From: Pyrodictiaceae archaeon
GTDB lineage: Archaea; Thermoproteota; Thermoprotei_A; Sulfolobales; WANQ01
Reading direction: 5' to 3'
Length of the DNA stretch: 64,000 nucleotides
NCBI GenBank assembly: GCA_015521735.1
Contig: WANQ01000003.1
Coordinates: forward strand, 1-64,000
Position numbers and translations under genes: made by a program. The notes beneath the pieces were generated by a model that worked only from the letters and a program-made list of their open reading frames with translations, did not search any database and was not told the origin of the DNA. Positions 53,974-64,000 of this stretch are shown here, in pieces. Every line of letters starts with the position of its first letter. The stretch's first letter is position 1.

Positions 53974-54856
53974 TGCCCCTAATCTCCTCAATTACAGTGC
54001 TAGCTAGCCTACAGTAATCAAAACTATTACTCCTAGTGCAAGGAGTATCTGGACATTCATTTGCTTTAATTATTGGTGTTAGAAGTCTAGGATTCTTGAG
54101 TATGTTATACCCCAACTCTCTACTATCTCTTATTAGGTCAAGATACATTTCTAGTGCATAGCGTTCATGAGTACTCATTCTATGGTACTCCTTATAGTCT
54201 AGGTTTAGATCATAAACATTGCTTATGTAGTTGAAGTATACTATATCTTCCCAAGGAGTATTATATAATGGGTATCCCATAATAACTTTACCAAATACCT
54301 TAACAGCTACTATGTCTATCCCCAAATTTAAGTCGCCTTTAAGCATGGAAGATAGGTACAGTACTGCTAAGTCGTCGAGACTGTAAGGTAATAGTACATT
54401 ATTGTAACCAGTCTTTTCAGCTAGGACTACCGCGATAGCTCTTGATAAACAATACCTAGATGAAAAACTACTTGCTCTAGCATAGTATTTAGCATAGGAT
54501 AATCCATAGTATAATGCTTTTTCGCTAGCTTTACTGTTAATAAATTTAAGGACATTGAGGCTCCATTGAGTATCTAGTGGAATAACGAAGCCTATACTCG
54601 ATGGATATTTTTCTTCAAGCATAGTGATAGCTATTGATAATGCTAGTGAGGTATAGGGCTTGTCAGGTAATATTGGTACTAGTATGGTTGAGTGAGGTGA
54701 AAGCATTGAGTATTTAGCTATAGTTTTATGTAGGCGTCTAAGGAAACCTTGAATAAAACATCTAGGACAGAAGAGTTCTCCTGAAGTCCTACGTCTATAA
54801 GTTGCGGGTCTACCACAGTAATTGCACTTAGGTATATTAGACTTCAATTCTGTCAA
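53948..54856 (-). CDS. degenerate Ncs6/TtuA-like protein lacking the PP-loop
   Basis: A 302-residue homologue of tRNA 2-thiolation enzymes. The N-terminal zinc site CNYCGRPATYRRRTSGELFCPRCF (in parts) and the later PYSLDDLAVLYLSSMLKGD (cf. HNLDDEAQ...LLRGD) are typical. The C-terminal Cys set CPDTPC ... YC is partly kept. Where active enzymes have the ATP-binding SGGKDS, this has ILPDKPYTS, so ATP pyrophosphatase activity is unlikely. Probably a regulatory or structural paralogue. It overlaps its upstream helical partner by 20 bp. Confidence 0.7.
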   Translation of the reverse strand: MTELKSNIPKCNYCGRPATYRRRTSGELFCPRCFIQGFLRRLHKTIAKYSMLSPHSTILVPILPDKPYTSLALSIAITMLEEKYPSSIGFVIPLDTQWSLNVLKFINSKASEKALYYGLSYAKYYARASSFSSRYCLSRAIAVVLAEKTGYNNVLLPYSLDDLAVLYLSSMLKGDLNLGIDIVAVKVFGKVIMGYPLYNTPWEDIVYFNYISNVYDLNLDYKEYHRMSTHERYALEMYLDLIRDSRELGYNILKNPRLLTPIIKANECPDTPCTRSNSFDYCRLASTVIEEIRGIKLEILSP

Positions 54857-55181
54857 GTCTCTCCTCCAAGTGTAGCCTCCTAATTTTCTCTAATGCTTCA
54901 GAGATGTTTTCCTCATCTACTTTCTCCTCTAGTATTCCTAAAACCTCCATTATAAATGGATTAGCATATGCAGGTCCTTCAACTATTTTATCTCGTAGAC
55001 TTCGTGCAGCCTCCATTAACTTATCAGCTTCAATGAATCCAGCTAAGTGCTCATATATTAGTGTTTCAATAGCTGCTAGTAAGTATCTATTACCGTTTTC
55101 CAGGTCATCTCTTTCAATGAATTTGGAGAATACTTCAACTATTTCGTTAACCCTCTTCATTACATCTATCAAGCTATGCAC
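54837..55181 (-). CDS. small helical protein, unknown
   Basis: A 114-residue acidic helical protein (MKRVNEIVEVFSKFIERDDL; HLEERLDRIEV at the end). There are no Cys, membrane or signal features. It is first in a two-gene unit with the Ncs6-like gene, overlapping it by 20 bp, and is divergent from the thermosome gene. I do not recognise a family. Confidence 0.55.
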   Translation of the reverse strand: MHSLIDVMKRVNEIVEVFSKFIERDDLENGNRYLLAAIETLIYEHLAGFIEADKLMEAARSLRDKIVEGPAYANPFIMEVLGILEEKVDEENISEALEKIRRLHLEERLDRIEV

Positions 55182-55308
55182 CTCCTTGATTAACTCCTAG
55201 TCTATGCACGTTAATTTCAAGGAGCCGGGTATTTCAAACTTATCTACGAAAGACTTATATAGAAGGGGTCTGTAACTTATCCACGCAAATAAGCTAAGGT
55301 GAAAACTC

Positions 55309-56985
<1,677 letters not shown>

Positions 56986-57030
56986 GCACTATAACATTAT
57001 CTAGGTAACCATAAACTGTTTTAACCAAGA

Positions 57031-57035
57031 TTTTT
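57031..57035 (+). terminator. T-run terminator after the thermosome gene
   Basis: TTTTT lies 46 nt past the thermosome stop, before the TATA box of rpoK (CTATTTATACC near 57073-57082). It separates the two transcripts. Confidence 0.4.
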
Positions 57036-57123
57036 GCTTAATATCAAACTTATTTTAGGTTTGACCAGAATACTATTTATACCCTAAAATTCTAGGCATT
57101 GAAGAGGTGTTCTCTGAGAATTG

Positions 57124-57393
57124 ATGGTTCTATGGCGTAGAAAGAAAGGTATAACGATACCTAAGCTAACAAGATACGAAATGGCCAGGATAGTAGGGGC
57201 AAGAGCACTACAAATAGCATTAGGTGCTCCAGTACTAATAGATGTATCAAAACTTAAAAACAAGGATCCAGTAACCATTGCTGAAGAAGAACTAAAGCAG
57301 GGAGTACTCCCAGTAACTATACGTAGAAGACTACCCGATGGAACATATGAGCTAGTACCATTATCTGAACTCTTAAAAGGCGAGGAAGAGTAA
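57124..57393 (+). CDS. rpoK: RNA polymerase subunit K (Rpb6/omega homologue)
   Basis: An 89-residue polymerase subunit with the Rpb6 core [26 protein letters not shown] (in parts) and [24 protein letters not shown]. The ATG at 57124 is chosen over the preceding TTG. The TATA near 57073-57082 predicts a short leader. The gene overlaps the site-2 protease gene by one base (TAATGG), so translation may be coupled. Confidence 0.93.
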   Translation: MVLWRRKKGITIPKLTRYEMARIVGARALQIALGAPVLIDVSKLKNKDPVTIAEEELKQGVLPVTIRRRLPDGTYELVPLSELLKGEEE

Positions 57394-58526
57394 TGGATGT
57401 AGATAAGCTAACAACAATTGTATCTAAGTATTTCAGAGTAATAGCTTTTAGAGAACCTTTAGGAAGCTTAGTGGGAGATCTTAAAGTAAAAGAAATCGTA
57501 GTAGAACCACTAGCAAATAATCTAGACGAGGCTTTCAATAAATTATACGATGAGCTAACAAGGCATCACATAATACCAGTACTAGACCATACTCAAGGAC
57601 TACTTGTCTTAAGGGTTATAGAGAAACCTGAAGTATTTACACGTAAAAGCCTAATACGACGCTACCTTCCATTCATATTATTCGCAGTAACTATTATAAC
57701 AGTATACTTGTCCGGGCTATACCTTGCTCAAGGCTTTAGAGAACTAGTAGGCTCTACAGAAAACATAGAATTAGATGCAGTATTTTATACTCTATCATTA
57801 ATGGGAGTACTATTAGTCCATGAACTAGGCCACTACGTTACTGCTAAGTTAAGTGGTATACCCGTATCACTACCATACTTTATACCAGCACCACCAGCAA
57901 GCATAGGTATGCTTGGAACTTTTGGAGCAGTCATAAACATGAAACTTCCTCCAAGAACTATTAATAAGCTAGCACTAGTAGGGATAATGGGGCCATTGAC
58001 AGGTTTTATAGCAGCAATACCAGTAGCCATAGCAGGTATAAGTTTATCCGCAAAAATACCTGTTGAAGAAGTGCATGTTCTCCCAAGCGAAATAATAGAG
58101 ATTAGGGCTGTACCGCTAATACTAAGAGCTATACTAGACACTATTGTAGGAGGTAATGTAACAGTATTATCCCATCCAGTACTACTTGCATCATACTTTC
58201 TATTCCTAATCACGTTCCTAAACCTACTACCTATAGGCCAGCTGGATGGAGGACACATTGTAAGAGCATTAGTTCAACCAGAAACCCACAGGATAATAAG
58301 CATTAGTACTTCAGCATTCCTGTTAATCATAGGCCTGACACTATCTTATACAGTAGATGCTATATACATGGTATTAGTATTCTTTTCAATACTAGCACTA
58401 ATACTTACTGGTAGAAGAGTACACGTAGGTGTACTCAATCCTCTATCAAAGCTTACAGGATACTACAGAATAATACCAGTAATATACGTTATATTGTTAA
58501 TACTCACAGCACCCGTACCAGGATAG
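57393..58526 (+). CDS. site-2 protease-type membrane metalloprotease (M50)
   Basis: A 377-residue intramembrane protease. The zinc site HELGH is in LLVHELGHYVTAK, and the third ligand is in NLLPIGQLDGGHIVRAL. PYFIPAPPASIGMLGTFGAVINM is the conserved loop between them. About seven or eight helices follow a cytoplasmic N-terminal 85 residues. It may release membrane-bound regulators, as in bacteria; no substrate is apparent. Start ATG overlaps the rpoK stop. Confidence 0.9.
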   Translation: MDVDKLTTIVSKYFRVIAFREPLGSLVGDLKVKEIVVEPLANNLDEAFNKLYDELTRHHIIPVLDHTQGLLVLRVIEKPEVFTRKSLIRRYLPFILFAVTIITVYLSGLYLAQGFRELVGSTENIELDAVFYTLSLMGVLLVHELGHYVTAKLSGIPVSLPYFIPAPPASIGMLGTFGAVINMKLPPRTINKLALVGIMGPLTGFIAAIPVAIAGISLSAKIPVEEVHVLPSEIIEIRAVPLILRAILDTIVGGNVTVLSHPVLLASYFLFLITFLNLLPIGQLDGGHIVRALVQPETHRIISISTSAFLLIIGLTLSYTVDAIYMVLVFFSILALILTGRRVHVGVLNPLSKLTGYYRIIPVIYVILLILTAPVPG

Positions 58527-59459
58527 CATAGTTAAATCCCGCCATATTAAGCCCAGATTTTAGCCCTGATAACGATATAGAGTAAGGAGAAATGTTATAC
58601 AAAGATAATACTAAAATAACTGCAGAAGCGTTAGCTAGGTTTCCTCCTTTTACAAATACGTTAAGACTACTGTGGAGAAGAATAGAGTATGTGATGATCT
58701 AACGAATACATTAATGATTTTCCCAGTTCATTCAGCCTTTAACCTACTGGCAACTACCTTAGCAACCTAATCAGTACCAAGCGATAATAGTAGCATGAAA
58801 TATATGATCCATTGTCCAGCATCTATCCTAATAGTCAAGAAAACTATAAGCATGTAGCTACGTTAAACATCTCGTCTTAAGAGGGAAGTCTTGGAATATG
58901 AGTTATCGTCATAATGTCTTCGATAAATATGGTACATGCAATGATAGGGCTACGACAGTGTATCATAGCTTCTTGTAGTACTTATTTTTAAGATAGTATC
59001 ACATGTTATCTCCATATTATTTAGCTTAACAAATAGTTTGTTAGAAAGCCTAATATTATTCCTAACGAACATTAATACATGTAGGTTTAATCCTAGTAGG
59101 AATATTAGCGTCATACAAGTTGAATATGTTATTGTTGCTCCTAATACGTGGGTAATTTCAAGAGCTACTAGCATAACCAGTTTACCATTGAGTTTAACGA
59201 AATAATTCTACTACCATATTGTTACCATTAGCTCTCATAAGGGGGCAATTCTATTCGTTCAATAATTCTTATTTTGAGACTTTGACAATGGTGTACTGAG
59301 TACAAAGATAGTTTCAGTGTATCTAGGATCAAGATAATTGCTCTATATATTTCTGGAAAGTATTAGATAACTATTCTCCACAATATGTTTTTACACTAGT
59401 CTTTATATTCTAGAGGTTCTGTACATAGTGATATAGTAGTTATACTGGGTGAGAAGCCC
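58527..59459. other. 933-bp intergenic region without a clear gene
   Basis: The longest gap in the window. Reading both strands I find only short ORFs. The best is a 74-codon minus-strand ORF (58950-59174) with one hydrophobic stretch, no start signal and open for only eight more codons upstream. A C-box-like GTGATGA at 58691 has no matching D box at 12 nt. It may hold gene remnants, an unrecognised RNA or long regulatory DNA for the surface phosphodiesterase. Confidence 0.5.
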
Positions 59460-61799
59460 ATGAAATCCTTGAGGACTATTTCAATTTTACTAGTATTAAT
59501 AATTGCTACAAGTATCGTAGTATCAGCATTATACCAAGTATCTATCGGTGAGAAGGTAAAATACGCGGAGAAAGTTGTATTGATAAGCATTGATGCTGCA
59601 AGACCAGATATAACGTACAAACTCGCTGAGGAAGGACTCTTACCGGGTTTCAAGAAGATAATGGATAAAGGAATCTACGCTGAGGGCATGATAGTAAGTT
59701 ATCCATCAGTAACAGCTACGTCTCACGCTGTGTTTTCTACTGGCGCTACACCTAGGATAACTGGTATAACTGGTAACCGCATACATATGCTGGGGACACC
59801 AGTATACAAGACTGTTAGTGGATTCGATGGTTCAAATCTATTAGCAGAGCCGTTATGGGTTACCCTTGATCGCCAGGGATTAAGAGCTGTTGTAGCAGCA
59901 TTTCCACAAAGTACTCCCAAGGCATGGGAAGGTAGAGTTAACTATTCAATACTATTCAATCCCTATGATGCCTTTGTATGGCCTATAAGCTATTCAACAT
60001 TGTACACAACTAATACAAGTATACCTGCTGCAACATACATAAACCTAACGTCGGCTACCAATTGGACTAACTTAGAAGTCCTAGGAAACGTATACCGTGC
60101 ATTTGAGGCGGAAATAAAGCTTGGAGATGATACTTGGTGGCTACTAGTCTATGACTCAGACAATGATCTGAAGCTAGACCATGTAGCAATAGTTCCACAT
60201 GAGAAAGATGCTTCTAAGGCTGTAGCAGTATTAGCTGAAGGAGAGTGGAGTCAGCCAATAAACACAACGATAACCTATAAGAACGTAACATATGTTGTAG
60301 CTCCAATGTTCAAGCTATTGAATGCTAGTGAAGAGAACTTTAAGCTCTACCGCTCACAGATGAGACCCCTTAACACCATATGGTATAATAATGAGACATT
60401 AGCTAAAGAGATATGGGAAAACGTTGTATTAAAGACTGGTATGATACTTGGCGGAGACTGGTGGGCTCTAACTCATGACTGGATAGACCTAGAGACCTTC
60501 ATGGAGACTGTCTACTTAGCAAACGAGTTCTTCAAAGAATTCACCAAGTACCTATTAACTCATACCGATTGGGATCTATTAATGACCTACACGCCAGTCG
60601 TAGACAACGTATATCATCAATTACTAGGATTAACTGATCCATCAATGCCCTATTACGATGAAGCAATGGCCGAGAAAGTATGGGAGTACATTAAGCAAGC
60701 CCATATATGGGCTGACGAACTAGTACAAACAGTACTAGACAACGTCGACTTAAACAACACCGTAGTAATAGTGGTATCAGATCACGGGCAGTGGAGTGTT
60801 GCCAAACTAGTATACATTAACAGCATATTATACAATGCAGGTCTGATAAAGACCGACGACCAAGGAAAGATATTATGGAATGAGACAAAAGCATACTATG
60901 TAGGATATAACCAGATATTCGTAAACTTAAAGGGTCGTGAAGATGGAGGCATAGTTGACCCAGAAGAATACGATACCGTTGTAAAACAGATCAAAGTAGC
61001 ATTAGAGAGCACCGTTGATCCAGATACAGGTGAACCAATATTCTCATTAGTAATGAGTCGTGACGAAGCATGCGTACTAGGTATATGTGGTGAACGTGCA
61101 GGAGATGTAATCTTCAGTTTAAGACCCGGCTATGCAGCATGGGGTGGAATAAGAATTGAGAACGGTACCGGAATAGTATTCAAGGAAGTAGAACCACTAA
61201 AAGACGTTACTGGATGGCATGGCGACCTACCATACTATGAGAACCTACTAGCAATATTCGGTGCAATAGGAGCCCATATAAAGCATGGTAAACTAGGTTA
61301 CATACATGCAACAAGCATTGCTCCAACAATAGCAATGCTACTAGGAATAGATCCTCCAGCTAATTCAATTGGAACACCATTACCAATAACTGAGCCAGTA
61401 GTATGGGTTAAGACTGAGACTGTAACAGAAACGGTAACAGCACAGCCAATAACAGTAACAATAACAAAAACAGTAACTACTACCAAGACAGAAGTTGTCA
61501 CCGAGACCACAACTGAGACCTTAACAGAGATAGCATACAAGACAGTAACATTAACTAAGACTGAAACCACGACTAAGACTGTTGAAAAGACCATTACAGA
61601 AACAAAGACTACCACGACAACAGAAACACAGACAATAACGCAGGCCACCACAACAACTGTCACTCAAACACAAACAACAACAGAAACAGTTACTACAACA
61701 ATATCAGAGATAAACTGGGGTGCTACAGCAGGCATAGCAATACTATTACTAGTAGTAGGGCTAGGCATAGGCTACATAATATTTCGTAGGAAGCCTTAA
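59460..61799 (+). CDS. surface-anchored phosphodiesterase/nucleotide pyrophosphatase (alkaline phosphatase superfamily)
   Basis: A 779-residue secreted enzyme. A signal helix (ISILLVLIIATSIVVSALY) is followed by VVLISIDAARPDITYKL with the metal Asp, SVTATSHAVFSTGATPRITG with the catalytic Thr, VVIVVSDHGQWSVAKL with Asp-His, and GWHGDLPYYENLL with a late His. From about residue 650 comes a stalk of TET, TKT and TTT repeats of some 95 residues, then a membrane helix and RRKP. It acts outside the cell on phosphodiesters or nucleotides. The stalk design matches the binding protein at 2193-4232. Confidence 0.88.
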   Translation: MKSLRTISILLVLIIATSIVVSALYQVSIGEKVKYAEKVVLISIDAARPDITYKLAEEGLLPGFKKIMDKGIYAEGMIVSYPSVTATSHAVFSTGATPRITGITGNRIHMLGTPVYKTVSGFDGSNLLAEPLWVTLDRQGLRAVVAAFPQSTPKAWEGRVNYSILFNPYDAFVWPISYSTLYTTNTSIPAATYINLTSATNWTNLEVLGNVYRAFEAEIKLGDDTWWLLVYDSDNDLKLDHVAIVPHEKDASKAVAVLAEGEWSQPINTTITYKNVTYVVAPMFKLLNASEENFKLYRSQMRPLNTIWYNNETLAKEIWENVVLKTGMILGGDWWALTHDWIDLETFMETVYLANEFFKEFTKYLLTHTDWDLLMTYTPVVDNVYHQLLGLTDPSMPYYDEAMAEKVWEYIKQAHIWADELVQTVLDNVDLNNTVVIVVSDHGQWSVAKLVYINSILYNAGLIKTDDQGKILWNETKAYYVGYNQIFVNLKGREDGGIVDPEEYDTVVKQIKVALESTVDPDTGEPIFSLVMSRDEACVLGICGERAGDVIFSLRPGYAAWGGIRIENGTGIVFKEVEPLKDVTGWHGDLPYYENLLAIFGAIGAHIKHGKLGYIHATSIAPTIAMLLGIDPPANSIGTPLPITEPVVWVKTETVTETVTAQPITVTITKTVTTTKTEVVTETTTETLTEIAYKTVTLTKTETTTKTVEKTITETKTTTTTETQTITQATTTTVTQTQTTTETVTTTISEINWGATAGIAILLLVVGLGIGYIIFRRKP

Positions 61800-62170
61800 A
61801 CAAAGATAGGACACAACTCTATTTTTTATACCTCATACAACCTCCTTATATTTTATACCTATACCTGGTTCTTCAACTACCATGTCTACGTTTAATAATA
61901 GGTTGTTAAAGAGTAGTGTAGGGTATCAGTATATCTTCATGGTAAGTCGGAGTCTGTTAATGCGGCTATTATTGATATACGGTTCTTCACCGTTAACATA
62001 AGTTTCCAGTTAACACTCTTCCTCGAAAACCTCTTAATGACTACCAAAATATATCACGAGGAGGTGCTACATGTTAGTAGTAGAAGCATAAAAACCCTTA
62101 ACTAGGAAATTCCCTAGGACGCTACAAACCATAATGTTAACAATGGCTTCCCATAAGGTAAATTAAGGCA
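61800..62170 (+). other. 371-bp spacer with T-run terminator and a six-codon ORF behind a perfect ribosome binding site
   Basis: TTTTTT at 61822-61827 would end the phosphodiesterase transcript. Further on, GAGGAGGTG (62058-62066) stands at ideal spacing before ATG TTA GTA GTA GAA GCA TAA (62071-62091). CTAGG/CCTAG (62103-62118) then forms a small hairpin before the topoisomerase gene at 62171. No longer gene is seen on either strand. Confidence 0.45.
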
Positions 62171-64000
62171 ATGCCTACAACTAGGTACTTATCTCCAATA
62201 GGATTAGTTGGTAAGGGGTATAGGTTAATAATAGCTGAGAAGCCTAAGGCAGCTAAGAGAATAGCTGAAGCATTATCTTATGGTAAAGCCCGTAAGTACT
62301 ACTATAAAGGTGTTCCATACTGGTACTTTACTCTAGGTTACTCTAAATATGTTGTAGCTTCAGCTGTTGGACACTTATTTACACTTACAACCAGCCTAGA
62401 AGGCTTCCCTGTATTTGAATATTATTGGGCACCTATATGGGAAGTCGAGGACAAGGCTAGTTATGCTAAAAAGTACTATGAGCTACTTGCAATCCTAGCA
62501 AAATATGCCATAGAATACATTAATGCATGCGACTACGATATAGAGGGCTCAGTTATAGGCTACATGATAATAAGGAGTCTAGGCGATGTTAGAAGAGCTA
62601 AGAGAATGAAGTTCTCTAGCCTAACAGATACAGAGCTTAGAAGATCCTTCAACCAGCTAGGTCCTTTAGACACTCCTATGATAGAGGCAGGTCTATGTAG
62701 GCATGAACTAGACTGGATATGGGGTATCAATGTTAGTAGAGCATTAATGAGAGCATTACAGAAGACAACTGGTAGGAGAATAAGCCTTAGTGCTGGTAGA
62801 GTACAATCCCCTACACTAATAGAAGTTGTACGTAGAGAACGTGAACGCAAACTACATGTACCGAAGCCTAAACCAGTTGTTAGCGTTACAGTACTAATAG
62901 GCTCTGAGAAGGTACCAGTAGAACTAGTTGAACCTAAGCCTGAGACACTCATAGAGGCTAGAGAGCTAGCTAAAGCTCTTAAACAACAAGGATTTCTCTA
63001 CGTTTCATCAGTAAGTTATAGTGTTGAGAAGCTTCAACCACCTCCACCATTTAATCTAGGTGATCTACAGTCAGAAGCAGCAAGAATACACGGGTACAGT
63101 CCGTTAACCACGCAGAGAATAGCAGAGCAATTATACCTAGATGCACTAATAAGTTATCCTCGAACCAATAGCCAGAAGTTACCGCCAACACTAAATCACC
63201 TAAAAATACTAGAAAAGATAAGTAGTATAGGAAAATATGGTACACTGATAAGGAAACTAATAGCTGAAACCAAAGGAGTACTAAGGCCTAGGCAGGGAGT
63301 TAAAGATGACCCAGCGCATCCAGCAATATATCCTACTGGTGTTAAACCCGCTAAACTTAGTATACGTCAATGGAGAATATATGACTTGATAGTAAGGAGA
63401 TACTTGGCATGCTTTGCTAAACCAGCAGTAATTGAAGGAATACGTGCACTCTTATTAGGCCCTAAGAAGACATTATTTAAGCTAACCATTAAGTCCCTAA
63501 GATACCCGGGCTGGATAACATATTATCCCTATACACCAATAGAAGCAAGAACAATACCTAAAATAACGAAAGGTATGAGGCTAAAGATAAGTAGAGTAGC
63601 AGTTAAAGTAACATACTCGTCGCCTCCAGAACCCTATACTAGGGCTAAGATAGTTAAATGGATGGAAACAGTAAACATAGGGACTGAGGGGACAAGGGCA
63701 CGTATTGCTGAAACACTATTTGAAAGAAAATACTTGGAGGTAAAGTCGGGTAAGGTAACTGTTACACCATTAGGTTTTGCAGTAGCAGAAGTACTAGAAG
63801 AATACTTTAAAGATCTAACAAGCATTGAACTTACAAGGAAATTTGAACAGTTCATGGAGGAGATAAGATTAGGTAGAAGAAGCCGTAGCCAAGTAGTAAA
63901 TGAAGCTAAGAAAACACTACTAAAACTGTTTACTGAGTACAATAATAGAATAGAGGAAGTAGGATTAAAACTAGGCATTAGCCTAGGACTACTACAGCCT
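62171..64000 (+). CDS. topA: type IA DNA topoisomerase (5' part, runs off the window)
   Basis: 610 codons are open to the window edge, which is why the ORF track lacks it. TOPRIM features are RLIIAEKPKAAKRIAEAL at the start and DYDIEG at residue 121. The gate region shows SLSAGRVQSPTLIEVV, then the catalytic tyrosine in LISYPRTNSQ at about residue 329 and VGTEGTRARIAETLFERKY-like NIGTEGTRARIAETLF near residue 500. No helicase domain precedes it, so it is a topoisomerase III-type enzyme and not reverse gyrase. ATG start; the 3' end is outside. Confidence 0.93.
   Translation, partial: MPTTRYLSPIGLVGKGYRLIIAEKPKAAKRIAEALSYGKARKYYYKGVPYWYFTLGYSKYVVASAVGHLFTLTTSLEGFPVFEYYWAPIWEVEDKASYAKKYYELLAILAKYAIEYINACDYDIEGSVIGYMIIRSLGDVRRAKRMKFSSLTDTELRRSFNQLGPLDTPMIEAGLCRHELDWIWGINVSRALMRALQKTTGRRISLSAGRVQSPTLIEVVRRERERKLHVPKPKPVVSVTVLIGSEKVPVELVEPKPETLIEARELAKALKQQGFLYVSSVSYSVEKLQPPPPFNLGDLQSEAARIHGYSPLTTQRIAEQLYLDALISYPRTNSQKLPPTLNHLKILEKISSIGKYGTLIRKLIAETKGVLRPRQGVKDDPAHPAIYPTGVKPAKLSIRQWRIYDLIVRRYLACFAKPAVIEGIRALLLGPKKTLFKLTIKSLRYPGWITYYPYTPIEARTIPKITKGMRLKISRVAVKVTYSSPPEPYTRAKIVKWMETVNIGTEGTRARIAETLFERKYLEVKSGKVTVTPLGFAVAEVLEEYFKDLTSIELTRKFEQFMEEIRLGRRSRSQVVNEAKKTLLKLFTEYNNRIEEVGLKLGISLGLLQP

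Noticed and set aside
58691-58735. C/D sRNA starting at GTGATGA
   Set aside because: No CTGA or CAGA at about 12 nt and no C'/D pair on the same strand.
58950-59174. 74-aa minus-strand ORF with a hydrophobic stretch
   Set aside because: No ribosome binding site or promoter and no family resemblance. Treated as part of the gene-free region.

Overview
The window reads as chromosomal DNA of a hyperthermophilic crenarchaeote, most like the Desulfurococcales. Evidence: archaeal-only genes (gatDE, TFB, TFE-beta, Nop5/fibrillarin, Gar1, SRP19, S8e, S30e, RpoK, thermosome, MCM/GINS/RFC), a crenarchaeal TFE-beta, an intron-bearing tRNA-Pro, frequent TTG/GTG starts, GAGGTGA-type ribosome binding sites and TTTATA-type TATA boxes. 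A split gene pair for di-myo-inositol phosphate, a solute of organisms growing at very high temperature, supports the lifestyle. The DNA is AT-rich and compact, with many 4-50 bp gene overlaps. I see no CRISPR array, insertion sequence, rRNA operon or provirus. Species cannot be fixed from this alone.

Layout. 0-4.3 kb: peptide-type ABC importer (binding protein and two permeases, no ATPases beside them). 4.5-6.3 kb: a ThiS/MoaD-type carrier and the two-gene inositol-phosphate solute pathway. 6.3-13.8 kb: replication island (Orc1/Cdc6, both RFC subunits, Gins23, MCM). 14.2-20.6 kb: tRNA-Pro with a 42-nt intron and tRNA maturation enzymes (Cca, ThpR, RNase Z, Trm-G10). 20.6-29.2 kb: PRPP synthase, two tandem AmrS-like radical SAM proteins, GPN GTPase, an orphan ADP-forming acyl-CoA synthetase beta subunit, coiled-coil and DUF373 proteins, UppS and an ITP/XTP phosphatase. 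29.2-37.1 kb: information processing (S8e, SRP19, Gar1, TFB, TFE-beta, Trm1, fibrillarin, Nop5, S30e). 37.2-40.5 kb: gatDE. 40.5-48.7 kb: a gene-poor stretch rich in guide RNAs, with an ABC-ATPase/acetyltransferase fusion, two unknown proteins, a PPP phosphatase and a protein disulfide oxidoreductase. 48.7-51.9 kb: B12-type ribonucleotide reductase with a 163-residue mini-intein. 52.3-55.2 kb: five poorly characterised genes including a Ncs6/TtuA-like protein that lost its PP-loop. 55.3-64 kb: thermosome, RpoK, site-2 protease, a surface phosphodiesterase and the start of a type IA topoisomerase.

The strongest unannotated signal is a set of six candidate C/D box sRNAs, five of them on one strand within 7 kb (40.5-47.5 kb). 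Most have guides of exactly 12 nt. Two in tandem use variant boxes (RUGAAGA with CAGA in place of RUGAUGA with CUGA), a coordinated change at the two bases that face each other in the kink-turn. One guide can pair over 11 consecutive nt with the universal 530 loop of 16S rRNA. The proteins of the same RNP (fibrillarin, Nop5) lie at 34.8-36.8 kb. Other notable points: a TFE-beta gene that appears to start with AUU behind a perfect ribosome binding site, a DUF373 gene that appears to start with CUG, and three divergent gene pairs that each share one near-symmetric TATA box.
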